The notes beneath the pieces are model-generated. The model saw only the letters and a list, made by a program, of their open reading frames with translations. It searched no databases and had not been told where the DNA came from. Positions 39,153 through 48,602 of a stretch of 64,000 nt of DNA are shown here, piece by piece. The stretch lies in the NCBI RefSeq assembly GCF_900215155.1, contig NZ_LT907980.1:2914001-2978000 (forward strand), given 5' to 3'. How positions within the stretch are numbered: the stretch's first letter is position 1; each line of letters opens with the position of its first letter. This stretch comes from Marinobacter sp. LV10R510-11A (GTDB lineage Bacteria > Pseudomonadota > Gammaproteobacteria > Pseudomonadales > Oleiphilaceae). A program made the translations under genes and the position numbers.

Positions 39153-40178
39153 CTCGGGGCTGCCAGCAGGCGAGCTCTTGTCAGCCGCTGGTATATTATC
39201 CGAAAAAACGACTCGGTCGCGGCCAGTTTCTTTAGCCTCATAAAGCGCCGTATCCGCCCGCTTCAGCCAGCTATCAACACCTTCACCGTGTTTGAGCAGT
39301 GCTACTCCGAACGATGTGCTGATAGTGCCCCCCGGATGCTTAATCTTTTTACGCATAATATGCTGAAGGTTATTCATTACCGCTGTCAGCCCATCCCCGT
39401 CAACACCTGGCAGCAGGAGTACAAACTCTTCGCCGCCATAACGAAAAAGCTGGTCGGATTTGCGTGTGTGCTGCTGAACCAGTGTCACCAGGTCAACCAG
39501 TACACCATCTCCAACTCCATGACCGTACTCATCGTTCACCTTCTTGAAGTGATCAATATCCAGCATCACCAGAGCGTATAGCAAACCGGTGCGCTCAGCG
39601 TAGGCTGCTGCCAAGTTAAGCTCCTCATCCATGGAGCGCCGATTTTTTACACCGGTCAGCGGGTCCAGGGTCGCTAACTGTTCCAAGCGCTCGCGCTGCT
39701 CGTCTGAACGCTGGGCAAACGCATAGGCGGTGGCGCTGACCACAATGGCGGTTGCCGCAAAGCTCCACATTTGGACATCGCTCTGAAAAAGATCGCCCTG
39801 AACCATCATGGCGGCGATCGACGCAAGATTGAGAAAGGTGGCAATGCGGGGGCTAACCAGGAAGAAGGCGGTCACAAGGCAGGGATAAAGCCAGAACAAA
39901 CCTACCTCCCCAACCACCGCAGCTACCGCAACTGCCCCAGAGCAGGCGATGACAGCGAGCACCATCCCGCTGCGACGGGTGTCGCCGGTTATCCACGCAT
40001 AAGCCATTGCGCTAGAGATACCCAGCAGAATAGACGTATCTATCAATCCGGCGACAACATTACCCTGCAGAAAGCGCATGGCAGCAAACGGGGTAATCCC
40101 CAGTAATGCACTGGCACCCAAGATAGTAATAATCGACAACCGAAAGTCATTTTTGAGGCGATTTAGCATGCCTGTCAT
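39141..40178 (-). CDS. membrane diguanylate cyclase (GGDEF)
   Basis: Makes c-di-GMP. Six or so membrane helices (about 12-160) precede the catalytic domain, which begins ATLDPLTGVKNRR. The active-site motif RYGGEEF and an inhibitory-site RxxD (RKSD, five residues before GGEEF) are both intact. It is divergent, with 218 nt between, from the degenerate HD-GYP gene. 345 residues. Confidence 0.92.
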   Translation of the reverse strand: MTGMLNRLKNDFRLSIITILGASALLGITPFAAMRFLQGNVVAGLIDTSILLGISSAMAYAWITGDTRRSGMVLAVIACSGAVAVAAVVGEVGLFWLYPCLVTAFFLVSPRIATFLNLASIAAMMVQGDLFQSDVQMWSFAATAIVVSATAYAFAQRSDEQRERLEQLATLDPLTGVKNRRSMDEELNLAAAYAERTGLLYALVMLDIDHFKKVNDEYGHGVGDGVLVDLVTLVQQHTRKSDQLFRYGGEEFVLLLPGVDGDGLTAVMNNLQHIMRKKIKHPGGTISTSFGVALLKHGEGVDSWLKRADTALYEAKETGRDRVVFSDNIPAADKSSPAGSPELTG

Positions 40179-40321
40179 CTTCCCGCCAAGCAGAGTTTAC
40201 CCCTCAAGCATAATCCAGAGAGGCGCAATAAGCGCTGAATCCTACGTTTTTTAACAAAATGACCGCAAAGTGTCATGAAAAAGACATGTTATCGACGCAT
40301 TTGACCCTCAGTCGGGTAGCT

Positions 40322-40349
40322 CTGACAATTCAATTACCATTACTATAGT
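40322..40349 (+). promoter_or_regulatory. putative sigma-70 promoter of the HD-GYP gene
   Basis: CTGACA (40322-40327), a 16-nt spacer and TATAGT (40344-40349) resemble sigma-70 -35 and -10 boxes. They lie about 48 nt before the TTG start of the HD-GYP gene. Confidence 0.45.
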
Positions 40350-40396
40350 CGCAGCCGTATTAAAACCAGACCTGCTCTAAAGGGATCAAAGGGATT

Positions 40397-41542
40397 TTGA
40401 GTGAACTCGTTCGAATAGCCCCCGGCGCATTAACCATTGGCCGCCCGCTGCCATGGGAGGTGTTAGACGCCGACGGCAACGTGTTGCTGTGCCAGGGCTA
40501 TGTGATACAGACAAATTCACAGCTCGAACAACTGTTTGAGCGCGGCCTTTTCAAACCACGGGTTATTGAGGCACCGCTGGAAGACGACGGGGCACTTGGT
40601 GATGAAGTGGGCTGCAACCCGTTTGCCCGTTACCCGGACTATCTTCACGCACTTGAAAAAGCTCTGGCCGCGATCGCCGCTGGCGAGCCAGAAGCTCGCA
40701 AGCATTTGCAGGATCTGGCTCACGCTCTGGAGCAGGCTTGCATACAGGCGCCGGATTCCAGCTTAGCGCTCATACACCTGTACTCCGTCGGACCGACCAT
40801 CCACGAACAGATCATTTTTTACGCCATTCTCTGCCAGCTTATCGCCCGACAATTCGGGCTCGATGAGAAGCGTATCCCGATACTGACAGAAGCCGCACTG
40901 AGTGCAAATCTCGCCCTGGTGCCAATCGCCGACAAGCTTAACGCCTTCAACAAAATACTCAGCAGTGAGCAGAGAAACGTTATTCGCAAGCACCCACAAC
41001 GGAGCATTCGCGCTCTGAACGCGGTGGGTATTGATAGCGACCTGTTGTTTACCATCATTGCGCAGCACCATGAGCAGGCAGACGGCAGCGGTTACCCGAA
41101 TGGCCTGAGCGGTGCGGACATTCGGCCCGAGGCGGAAATCCTGGCGCTGGCCGAGCGCTACGTCGCCATGATCACAAAACGCGCTTATCGCAAGCGGATG
41201 AACGTAACAGCCGCGCGCAAACTGATAGCCAACCTGGCAGACGGAAACTTCCGGCCAGCCCTTCCCAAAGCCTTGCTCCAAGTTCTGGGCGAATACCCGC
41301 CAGGAACCTTGGTGCGGCTAGAAAACAACGAAGTTGGCGTAGTAACAGGCAGGCCAGTGCGGGCTCGCGGGCCTTTTGTGCGGGTTGTGTTCGATTCTTC
41401 GGGCAAAAGCGAGGCCTCCCACCGAGAGCGCGACACCAGCGCGCTGGACTTCAATGTCCAGGCAATAGAAGAGCCCGACATTATGCCATCCATGAACTTC
41501 AGCCAAATCTGGGGCTTCCCGGGCCAGCCCCAGATCGGGTGA
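40397..41542 (+). CDS. degenerate HD-GYP domain protein
   Basis: A 381-residue protein with an N-terminal domain of about 130 residues (DUF3391-like beginning ELVRIAPGALTIGRPLPWEV) and an HD-GYP-like domain. The GYP block is intact (HHEQADGSGYPNGLSG), but the metal-binding HD is replaced (AALSANLALVPIADKL), and the later ASP of the VADxxDA block reads AERYVAM. Loss of two or more metal ligands suggests no phosphodiesterase activity. It starts with TTG after AAAGGGA. A role as a c-di-GMP binder, beside the divergent cyclase, is possible. Confidence 0.78.
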   Translation: MSELVRIAPGALTIGRPLPWEVLDADGNVLLCQGYVIQTNSQLEQLFERGLFKPRVIEAPLEDDGALGDEVGCNPFARYPDYLHALEKALAAIAAGEPEARKHLQDLAHALEQACIQAPDSSLALIHLYSVGPTIHEQIIFYAILCQLIARQFGLDEKRIPILTEAALSANLALVPIADKLNAFNKILSSEQRNVIRKHPQRSIRALNAVGIDSDLLFTIIAQHHEQADGSGYPNGLSGADIRPEAEILALAERYVAMITKRAYRKRMNVTAARKLIANLADGNFRPALPKALLQVLGEYPPGTLVRLENNEVGVVTGRPVRARGPFVRVVFDSSGKSEASHRERDTSALDFNVQAIEEPDIMPSMNFSQIWGFPGQPQIG

Positions 41543-41547
41543 ACCGC

Positions 41548-42393
41548 TCAGCTCAGGCCCAAAGCCTTGGCATGGTGGTTTAGGTGGTCTTCAATAAACG
41601 AAGCGATAAAGAAGTAGCTGTGATCGTACCCATCGCGCATACGCAGATTAATGGGGTGGCTGTGTTTATCGCAAGCCTCTACCAACGCTTCAGGATTGAG
41701 CTGGCTTTCAAGGAAATCATCCGCCGTGCCCTGGTCTATTAGTAGGGGCAATCGCTCACTGGCTTGTGGGATAAGCAATGTGGCATCCCACTCTTCCCAG
41801 CTCGCCGTGTTGTCACCAAGGTAACCGCTGAACGCCTTCTCGCCCCAAGGGCATTTGGTGGGGTGGGCGACGGGGGCAAATGCAGAAACCGACGCATAGC
41901 GACCTGGATTGCGGAGTGCGCAGATCAGTGCGCCATGACCACCCATAGAGTGCCCGCTGACACTACGCTTGTCGGTTAGCGGCAGCTCGTTTTCAACCAA
42001 CTGCGGCAACTCCTTCACCACATAGTCGTACATCCGATAGTGGGGCGCCCAAGGCTGCTGCGTGGCGTTGATATAAAATCCTGCTCCACTTCCGAAATCG
42101 TAGCTGTCATCTTCCCCCGGCAGGTTAATGCCGCGAGGGCTGGTATCCGGGCAAATAATTGCCATACCCAGCTCCGCTGCCTTTTTCTGAGCACCCGCCT
42201 TCTGCATGAAATTCTGGTCATTACAGGTCAGCCCCGACAGCCACCACAGGGCGGGCACTGTTTTCGGTTCTGGCCCCACCGCGGCCGGGGGCAGGTACAC
42301 GGCAAATTCCATCGTGCACTCTAGAGTGGCAGACGTATGGCGATAGCGGCGATGCTCCCCGTCAAAACTAACGTTGGTGGATAAGAGTTCCAT
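41548..42393 (-). CDS. fghA: S-formylglutathione hydrolase
   Basis: Releases formate and glutathione in formaldehyde oxidation. The esterase nucleophile GHSMGGHGAL, the PDTSPRGINLPGEDDSYDFGSGAGFYINATQQPW region and DQGTADDFLESQL (catalytic Asp) are clear, with a final His in GYDHSYFFI. The start at 42393 (MELLSTNVSF) has AGAGGA before it; the upstream open frame is discounted. 281 residues. The usual partner, glutathione-dependent alcohol dehydrogenase, is not next to it here. Confidence 0.94.
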   Translation of the reverse strand: MELLSTNVSFDGEHRRYRHTSATLECTMEFAVYLPPAAVGPEPKTVPALWWLSGLTCNDQNFMQKAGAQKKAAELGMAIICPDTSPRGINLPGEDDSYDFGSGAGFYINATQQPWAPHYRMYDYVVKELPQLVENELPLTDKRSVSGHSMGGHGALICALRNPGRYASVSAFAPVAHPTKCPWGEKAFSGYLGDNTASWEEWDATLLIPQASERLPLLIDQGTADDFLESQLNPEALVEACDKHSHPINLRMRDGYDHSYFFIASFIEDHLNHHAKALGLS

Positions 42394-42414
42394 AGTGTCC
42401 TCTGTAGAATATGG

Positions 42415-42453
42415 ATTGAGAGTGCGAATTGAGAGTGCCAATTGAAAGTGCGG
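42415..42453. repeat. 13-bp tandem repeat between fghA and the CBS remnant
   Basis: Three units: ATTGAGAGTGCGA, ATTGAGAGTGCCA and ATTGAAAGTGCGG, followed by two looser versions as far as about 42485. They lie upstream of fghA on the minus strand. Confidence 0.8.
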
Positions 42454-42486
42454 TTTATGAGAGCACCGCTTAAGAGCACAGCTTAA

Positions 42487-42825
42487 TCAGTCGTCGGCGC
42501 CCCTGCGCTTAGAAAGCTTAATCCCGCAACCAATGCGAGCCAGCTCCGCTAGCACAGCAGCGCGCGTAACTATGCCAATGAGTTTTCCGTGTTCCACTAC
42601 AGGGTACACTTTCGGTTTGCCAGAACCGAGCTTCTGGGCAAGATCAACAATCGCTGTGCCAGGTGAAATCGACAAAGGCTCACGGAACATGACATCGTCA
42701 ACAATAGGGTCTCCCTCACAGTGATAACCGCTCACCAACAGTGCGTGGATGCAATCCTGTTCAGAAACAAAGCCCAGCAAACGCCGATCCGCATCAACCA
42801 CCGGCAGCACATGCCCACCGAAGCC
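42487..42825 (-). pseudogene. CBS-domain protein, N-terminus missing
   Basis: The frame begins after a TAG at 42826-42828 and codes GFGGHVLPVVDADRRLLGFVSEQDC, the middle of a first CBS domain, followed by a complete second one (PLSISPGTAIVDLAQKL, VYPVVEHGKLIGIVTRAAVL). The start of the first CBS, usually 30 residues or so, is missing. A GTG at 42810 could start a shortened protein, without a clear ribosome site. Confidence 0.75.
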
Positions 42826-42974
42826 CTACACTGTAAACATAGGCAATTAGCTCCAAATCCTCCAACTTTCCGAGCCTATAAGTTTACAGATTGCCATATT
42901 CGACTAAACTCAGTCAGTTATAACCCTTACGGGTACAACAAAAACATCAACTATGGCAAAAACAGGGGAACCCC

Positions 42975-44336
42975 ATGGAAGCCATCGAAAACATTCTAGG
43001 GCAAATCAACAGTCTGGTCTGGGGCCCACCCATGCTGGTGCTAATTCTGGGTGTCGGCCTGTTTCTGAGCCTCGGCCTGAAACTGATGCCAATGCTCAAA
43101 CTTGGCGCCGGCATACGCCTAATGTGGAGTGGCCGTAGCGCAACAGGTGCAGAATCGGATGGTGAAATTCCGCCATTCCAAGCGTTAATGACAGCGCTCG
43201 CGGCAACGGTGGGAACAGGTAACATCGCCGGTGTCGCGACCGCTGTTTTCCTCGGGGGCCCGGGCGCGTTGTTCTGGATGTGGCTAACCGCTCTGGTGGG
43301 CATGGCCACCAAGTACTCCGAAGCAGTACTCGCTGTACGCTTTCGCGAGGTAGATGAGCGCGGCGCCCACGTTGGCGGCCCCATGTATTATATTCGAAAC
43401 GGTCTTGGCAAAAAATGGGCGTGGCTAGGTGTGTTGTTTGCCATTTTTGCCGCCATCGCAGGGTTTGGCATTGGCAACACCGTGCAAGCCAACTCGGTGG
43501 CAGACGTTATGGAAGCCACCTTTGGCCTGCCACACTGGATTTCCGGCATTATTCTGATGGTAATGGTAGGTTTGGTACTCATTGGCGGTATCCGCCGCAT
43601 CGGTCAGGTAGCCAGCGCTCTGGTTCCTCTCATGGCTGTGTCGTATGTGATCACCGGCTTGGTTGTACTGGCACTGAACGTTGCTGATATCCCCGCCGCC
43701 TTTGCACTGATTTTCGAGCATGCCTTCAGCCCCATCGCCGCCGAAGGTGGCTTTGCCGGTGCTGCTGTTTGGGCCGCCATTCGGTTTGGTGTCGCCCGGG
43801 GTGTCTTTTCTAACGAGGCAGGCTTAGGTTCTGCCCCTATCGCCCATGCCGCCGCGCAAACCAAGAACCCGATCAATCAGGGCTTGGTGGCCATGCTGGG
43901 CACCTTTATCGACACCATCATTATTTGCACCATCACCGGTTTGGTTATCATCACTTCTGGTGTTTGGACATCCGGCGAATCTGGCGCCGCACTTACCTCC
44001 ATGGCGTTTTCGAAGGCGCTGCCCGGGGTTGGTGATTATGTAGTGGCCATTGCTCTGGCGGTGTTTGCGTTCACTACCTTGCTGGGCTGGTCCTTCTACG
44101 GTGAACGCTGTGTCGAGTTTCTGTTCGGTGTGAAAGCCATCGTGCCTTATCGTGTGGTTTGGGTTCTCGCCATTCCTCTTGGCGCAACGGTAAATCTGGG
44201 CCTAATCTGGCTGGTGGCCGACACGTTGAACGCCATGATGGCACTGCCCAACCTGATCGCTCTTATCCTCCTCAGCCCAGTGGTATTCAAGCTGACCAAA
44301 GAGCACTTTGAACGGGAAAAGGCGGCGGGGGTGTGA
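42975..44336 (+). CDS. sodium:alanine/glycine symporter (AGCS family)
   Basis: A 453-residue Na+-coupled amino-acid symporter. FQALMTALAATVGTGNIAGVATAVFLGGPGALFWMW with its repeated glycine pattern, the PMYYIRNGLGKKW region and GVFSNEAGLGSAPIAHAAAQT are AGCS signatures; about ten helices. Na+ coupling fits a marine host. Ribosome site GGGGA lies before the ATG. Confidence 0.93.
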   Translation: MEAIENILGQINSLVWGPPMLVLILGVGLFLSLGLKLMPMLKLGAGIRLMWSGRSATGAESDGEIPPFQALMTALAATVGTGNIAGVATAVFLGGPGALFWMWLTALVGMATKYSEAVLAVRFREVDERGAHVGGPMYYIRNGLGKKWAWLGVLFAIFAAIAGFGIGNTVQANSVADVMEATFGLPHWISGIILMVMVGLVLIGGIRRIGQVASALVPLMAVSYVITGLVVLALNVADIPAAFALIFEHAFSPIAAEGGFAGAAVWAAIRFGVARGVFSNEAGLGSAPIAHAAAQTKNPINQGLVAMLGTFIDTIIICTITGLVIITSGVWTSGESGAALTSMAFSKALPGVGDYVVAIALAVFAFTTLLGWSFYGERCVEFLFGVKAIVPYRVVWVLAIPLGATVNLGLIWLVADTLNAMMALPNLIALILLSPVVFKLTKEHFEREKAAGV

Positions 44337-44397
44337 TTGACCCTTGCAATCCCATCATCCGGCACCAATGATTCTTGTATACACTCAGTGAATAGAT

Positions 44398-44416
44398 CCG
44401 GCAGCCAAGCTGCCGG
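44398..44416 (+). other. hairpin in the peroxiredoxin leader
   Basis: CCGGCAGC and GCTGCCGG (44398-44405, 44409-44416) form an 8-bp stem with a 3-nt loop. No T run follows, so it is not a classical terminator; it may be an mRNA structure about 45 nt before the peroxiredoxin start. Confidence 0.4.
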
Positions 44417-44461
44417 AATTTCAAGCAACATCAAGAGAAGTTGCACTAAAGGAGAGCGAAT

Positions 44462-45115
44462 ATGAGCTTACGTTTAGGGGATACCGCACCGGATTTCGAA
44501 CAGGATTCCAGTGAAGGCAAAATTTCGTTCCACGAATGGCTAGGTAATGGCTGGGGCGTGCTGTTCTCTCACCCTGCAGACTTTACTCCAGTGTGCACAA
44601 CGGAACTTGGCCTAACTGCGAAGCTTAAAGACGAGTTTGCACAGCGCAACGTAAAAGCCATCGCACTGAGCGTTGATCCCGTTGATTCCCACCACGAGTG
44701 GATCAAAGACATCAACGAAACCCAAGGCTGCGCAGTGAACTTCCCGATCATCGCCGACCACGATGGCAAGGTGGCTGAGCTGTACGACATGATTCACCCC
44801 AACGCCGACAGCACGCTTACCGTGCGCTCGCTGTTTGTGATTGATCCGAACAAAAAAGTTCGCCTAATCATCACATACCCAGCCAGCACCGGCCGTAACT
44901 TCAACGAAGTTATTCGGGTGATTGATTCCCTGCAGCTGACCGACAACCACAAAGTCGCCACCCCGGGCAACTGGGAGCGCGGCGGAGATGTCGTTATTGT
45001 GCCGTCACTTCAGGATGAAGACGAAATCAAGAAGCGTTTCCCGAAAGGCTATAAGGCGGTGAAATCCTACTTGCGGATGACACCGGACCCCACGGCTAAC
45101 TGGAGCGGTGATTAA
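44462..45115 (+). CDS. 1-Cys peroxiredoxin (Prx6 type)
   Basis: Reduces hydroperoxides. The peroxidatic site is HPADFTPVCTTEL (Cys at about residue 46), with the Prx6-type FPIIADHDGKVAELYDMIHPNAD region and the long C-terminal GNWERGGDVVIVP extension; 217 residues as expected for Prx6. AAGGAG lies before the ATG. Confidence 0.94.
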   Translation: MSLRLGDTAPDFEQDSSEGKISFHEWLGNGWGVLFSHPADFTPVCTTELGLTAKLKDEFAQRNVKAIALSVDPVDSHHEWIKDINETQGCAVNFPIIADHDGKVAELYDMIHPNADSTLTVRSLFVIDPNKKVRLIITYPASTGRNFNEVIRVIDSLQLTDNHKVATPGNWERGGDVVIVPSLQDEDEIKKRFPKGYKAVKSYLRMTPDPTANWSGD

Positions 45116-45130
45116 TCACGAGCGCCCGGC

Positions 45131-45178
45131 ACTGAATTTAGAAGGTACTGAGTGCAGAAGGTACTGAATGTAAAAGGC
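45131..45178. repeat. 16-bp tandem repeat after the peroxiredoxin gene
   Basis: Three units: ACTGAATTTAGAAGGT, ACTGAGTGCAGAAGGT and ACTGAATGTAAAAGGC. The last unit runs into the terminator stem. Confidence 0.8.
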
Positions 45179-45208
45179 CGGGCAGCTTTCGCTACCCGGC
45201 CTTTTTTT
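45172..45208. terminator. bidirectional rho-independent terminator
   Basis: The stem GGCCGGGCAGC / GCTACCCGGCC (one mismatch, loop TTTC) is followed by seven T on the plus strand and by four T on the minus strand (A run 45172-45175). It lies between the convergent peroxiredoxin and metQ genes. Confidence 0.9.
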
Positions 45209-45249
45209 GCCTACTTTTCAGATTATGCCCGGTATCACCCGGGCCCTAA

Positions 45250-46032
45250 TCAGAATGCCGGAACAACAGCACCTTTATAGTTTTCCTTGATGAACTCGCG
45301 AACTTCGTCAGATTTCAACGCTTTCGCCAGCTTTTGCATAGCTTCGCTGTCTTTGTTATCAGGGCGCGCCACTAGAATATTCACGTACGGAGAGTCGGAG
45401 CCTTCGATGATCAGAGCATCTTCCGTCGGGTTCAGGCCTGCTTCCAACGCGTAGTTGGTGTTGATCAGCGCTACATCCACCTGATCAAGAATCCGGGGCA
45501 GTGTTGCCGCCTCCAGCTCTTTGAAGTCGAGATCTTTGGGGTTGTCAGCAATGTCGCGCGGGGTTGCGGTGATCTTGCTGCCTTCCTTCAACATGATCAG
45601 CCCGGCTTTTTGCAGGAGCAACAAGGCCCGGCCACCGTTGGTGGGGTCGTTTGGAATAGCGACAACGTCGCCCTTTTTCAGATCATCCAGAGAGTCGATC
45701 TTGTTGGAATAGGCGCCAAATGGCTCAACGTGAATGCCGGCAACGGTGACTAGGCTGGTGCCACGGCCGTCATTGAACTCGTCCAGGTACGGCTGGTGCT
45801 GGAAGAAGTTGGCGTCCATACGTTTCTGGTCGACTTGAACGTTCGGCTGGATATAGTCGGTAAACACCTTCACATCCAACTCCACGCCCTGTTCAGCCAG
45901 CTTCGGCTTCACAAATTCCAGCAGCTCGGCATGGGGTACAGGCGTTGCGGCTACAGACAGCTTTTCGGCGGATACCGCAGCAGAAAAAAAGGATGCGGCA
46001 GCTAGGGCTACCAAGGCTGTTTTAAACTTCAT
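45250..46032 (-). CDS. metQ: MetQ/NlpA-family substrate-binding protein
   Basis: Binds methionine for the MetNIQ importer. The signal peptide (MKFKTALVALAAASFFSAAVSA) lacks a lipobox Cys, so this copy is periplasmic or uncleaved rather than lipid anchored. The mature part has the family blocks PHAELLEFVKPKL, DANFFQHQPYLDEF and IPNDPTNGGRALLLLQKAGLI. 260 residues. Confidence 0.92.
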   Translation of the reverse strand: MKFKTALVALAAASFFSAAVSAEKLSVAATPVPHAELLEFVKPKLAEQGVELDVKVFTDYIQPNVQVDQKRMDANFFQHQPYLDEFNDGRGTSLVTVAGIHVEPFGAYSNKIDSLDDLKKGDVVAIPNDPTNGGRALLLLQKAGLIMLKEGSKITATPRDIADNPKDLDFKELEAATLPRILDQVDVALINTNYALEAGLNPTEDALIIEGSDSPYVNILVARPDNKDSEAMQKLAKALKSDEVREFIKENYKGAVVPAF

Positions 46033-46073
46033 AAATGTACTCTCCTGTTAACTGATATTTACTTTGGATCAAA

Positions 46074-46739
46074 TTACTTCCGGCTGAAATGCAGAACCAA
46101 TCGATCACCAATCATCTGCAGCACCTGCACGAAAATCACCAGCAAGGCCACGGTAATCACCATTACATCGGTCTGAAAACGCTGGTAACCAAAACGAATC
46201 GCCAAGTCACCTAAGCCGCCACCACCGATAACGCCAGACATGGCGGCATAAGACACCAGCGTAATCGCGGTTACCGTAATACCCGCGATAATGCCCGGAA
46301 GCGCTTCTGGCAGCAAGGCACCGAAAACGATCTGCCGCACGCTGGCTCCCATGGCTTGCGTTGCTTCGATGATACCCCGGTCGACCTCCCGCAGGGATGT
46401 TTCCACCAGCCGGGCAAAGAACGGCGCACCGCCTGCAACCAGCGGCGGGATAGCACCCGCCACGCCGAGAGACGTACCAATAAGCATCACGGTAAACGGT
46501 ATCATCACAATCAGCAGGATAATAAACGGCACGGAGCGTAATACGTTCACCACAAACGACAGCACTGCATAGGCGACCGGCTGCTCCAGCAGCTGGCGTT
46601 TACCCGTCAAAAACAGCAACACGCCTATCGGCAGGCCAGCCAGCACACTGAACAGCAGCGACATGCCGACCATTATCAGGGTATCCCAGCTCGCTATGCC
46701 AATCTCTGGCCAGTCCACATTACTCAGTAAGGCTTCCAT
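46074..46739 (-). CDS. metI: methionine ABC transporter permease
   Basis: A 221-residue permease with about five helices. The EAA-like loop is IIEATQAMGASVRQIVFGALLPEALPGIIAG, and NVLRSVPFIILLIVMIPF is typical of MetI. Its ATG shares an A with the metN stop. Confidence 0.93.
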   Translation of the reverse strand: MEALLSNVDWPEIGIASWDTLIMVGMSLLFSVLAGLPIGVLLFLTGKRQLLEQPVAYAVLSFVVNVLRSVPFIILLIVMIPFTVMLIGTSLGVAGAIPPLVAGGAPFFARLVETSLREVDRGIIEATQAMGASVRQIVFGALLPEALPGIIAGITVTAITLVSYAAMSGVIGGGGLGDLAIRFGYQRFQTDVMVITVALLVIFVQVLQMIGDRLVLHFSRK

Positions 46740-47746
46740 CAGCGCAACACCTCCACGTGAACATCGGCCGCTTCTAGTGCGCCCATAGCCACCGCTAGAT
46801 CGCCGCCTACCAAAGACAGCGTCAGCTGGCCGTAGGGCGTATCCTTGATGTGATCAATGCGGCCAGAGAGGATGCTGAAATCTACGCCGGAGGCGCGAGC
46901 TACGCTGCCCAACAGCGGCTGATAGGTGGATTCACCCTTGAACGTCAGGCGCAAAATACGGCCTTTGGCCTTTTGCAGATCTTCTTGCCGACTTTGGCTA
47001 TCAACATTCTCGCTTTCAAACACGAATTCCCGGGTGGTGGGGTGCTGTGGGTGCAGGAATACGTCGCTAACCAACCCCATTTCCACCACACGGCCACCGT
47101 CCATCACGGCAACCCGGTCACACACACGGCGTACCACGTCCATCTCGTGGGTGATGAGTACAATGGTGAGGCCCAGCTCTTTATTAATCTCCGCCAGCAA
47201 GCGGAGCACAGACTGGGTGGTTTGCGGATCCAGTGCGCTAGTGGCTTCATCACACAGAAGAATCGTGGGCCTGCAGGCCAGTGCGCGGGCAATACCAACT
47301 CGCTGCTTTTGGCCACCGGATAACTGAGAAGGGTATTTATCGGCCTGATCCATAAGGCTAACGCGGGCCAGTAATTCCTGCACACGATCCCGAATTTCCG
47401 CTTTGGAATAAATGCCCGCAAGCTTCATCGGGAAGGCAATGTTGTCTGCGGCCGTTTTGGAGGACAGCAGGTTAAAGTGCTGGAAAATCATGCCGACTTT
47501 ACGACGGAAGGCTCGCAGCTCTGCGGCGCTGTACTGGGTGATATTCTCGTTATCAACCAGAATATCGCCGTCAGTGGCTGGCTCCAGCAGGTTGATCAGG
47601 CGCACCAGGGTAGATTTCCCGGCCCCGGAATGCCCAACAATGCCGAACACCTCGCCGGTTTCAATGGTCATATCAGTAGGGTGGAGCGCGGGGATCGCCC
47701 GGCCGCCCACCTGATACGACTTCTGTACCTGGTTAAATACAATCAC
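46739..47746 (-). CDS. metN: methionine ABC transporter ATPase
   Basis: ATPase with Walker [11 protein letters not shown] (about 38-47), signature [15 protein letters not shown], Walker [16 protein letters not shown], and a C-terminal NIL domain (about 250-335) that senses methionine and closes the transporter. It starts with GTG. 335 residues. First gene of metNIQ. Confidence 0.94.
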   Translation of the reverse strand: MIVFNQVQKSYQVGGRAIPALHPTDMTIETGEVFGIVGHSGAGKSTLVRLINLLEPATDGDILVDNENITQYSAAELRAFRRKVGMIFQHFNLLSSKTAADNIAFPMKLAGIYSKAEIRDRVQELLARVSLMDQADKYPSQLSGGQKQRVGIARALACRPTILLCDEATSALDPQTTQSVLRLLAEINKELGLTIVLITHEMDVVRRVCDRVAVMDGGRVVEMGLVSDVFLHPQHPTTREFVFESENVDSQSRQEDLQKAKGRILRLTFKGESTYQPLLGSVARASGVDFSILSGRIDHIKDTPYGQLTLSLVGGDLAVAMGALEAADVHVEVLR

Positions 47747-47858
47747 GGTCAGCGCCTTGTGGGTGCAGTATTAAAGCCGGCGATTATAGACTATTCGCTT
47801 GCCAAACCCGAATCCGGGTTTCCCCCACACACCTTAATACTGACCGCGACCGGCAAGC

Positions 47859-48491
47859 CTAGTGCATCGCTCGTAATTGCCGTGGATACAATGCCGCACT
47901 TACTTCGGGTTCTTCCAGAAGATCGGAAAGTTCAAGATCCACGTCACTCTCTTCACCATGCTCCGGTAGGGGCTCAAACAGTGTGCTGAGCCAGGATGCA
48001 ATCGAAGGCTCTTCATCGCGCTTGTAATCCGTAGACAGCGCCTTGATACGGCGAAAGCCGATGATGCGCTGATGCTTCGGATCCCGGATCTGTTCAAATC
48101 CACGCCAGTACACGTGATCCCGGGTATGCAGTTGTACAAACAACGTGTCTATCGGCTCGTTTGATTCATGCTCGGCATCATCATCTGCCGAAGCCTCAAG
48201 AGCACCTTCTTTTGTATCGCTACTTTCTTCTGTTTTTTCCGTATTTTTATGGCGAATGGTTGTCCAGGCGGGGTACAGAACCGCCACGGCATCCGCTTCA
48301 ACATGCTCGCGGGCAGCGCGGAGAATCAGTCCCCAGCGTGCCTTGTCGGCATCGGTTTCAAGTGAGTTGATGGGCAGGTCATAGCTTTGTTCGCTGGACA
48401 AAACAATCGCCATCATCGGGGCGTCTAGCTCCCCCATGGCTTCTGCCTGTGCTACTGATACCAGTTCGTCGATTGCCATCGGTTGGTTCAT
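47859..48491 (-). CDS. uncharacterised acidic protein
   Basis: A 210-residue soluble protein, very acidic in the middle (EKTEESSDTKEGALEASADD). It is flanked by positions of good amino-acid density (WGLILRAAREHVEADAVAVLYPAW near the first third, VYWRGFEQIRDPKHQRIIGFRRIKAL). No signal peptide or membrane segment. I do not recognise the family. It lies in the same direction as metN, 112 nt upstream. Confidence 0.65.
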   Translation of the reverse strand: MNQPMAIDELVSVAQAEAMGELDAPMMAIVLSSEQSYDLPINSLETDADKARWGLILRAAREHVEADAVAVLYPAWTTIRHKNTEKTEESSDTKEGALEASADDDAEHESNEPIDTLFVQLHTRDHVYWRGFEQIRDPKHQRIIGFRRIKALSTDYKRDEEPSIASWLSTLFEPLPEHGEESDVDLELSDLLEEPEVSAALYPRQLRAMH

Positions 48492-48602
48492 AATACGCTC
48501 GCCTCCTCGATGCCATCAGGATGTATCAGGAAGATGGTCTCCCTGACACACAGCATAGCCTGTTACGGGCACAAAGATAAACGTGGGGTTTCGATCAACG
48601 GA

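Noticed and set aside
44398..44416. Hairpin before the peroxiredoxin as a terminator for the AGCS gene
   Set aside because: No T run follows, so I list it only as a structure.
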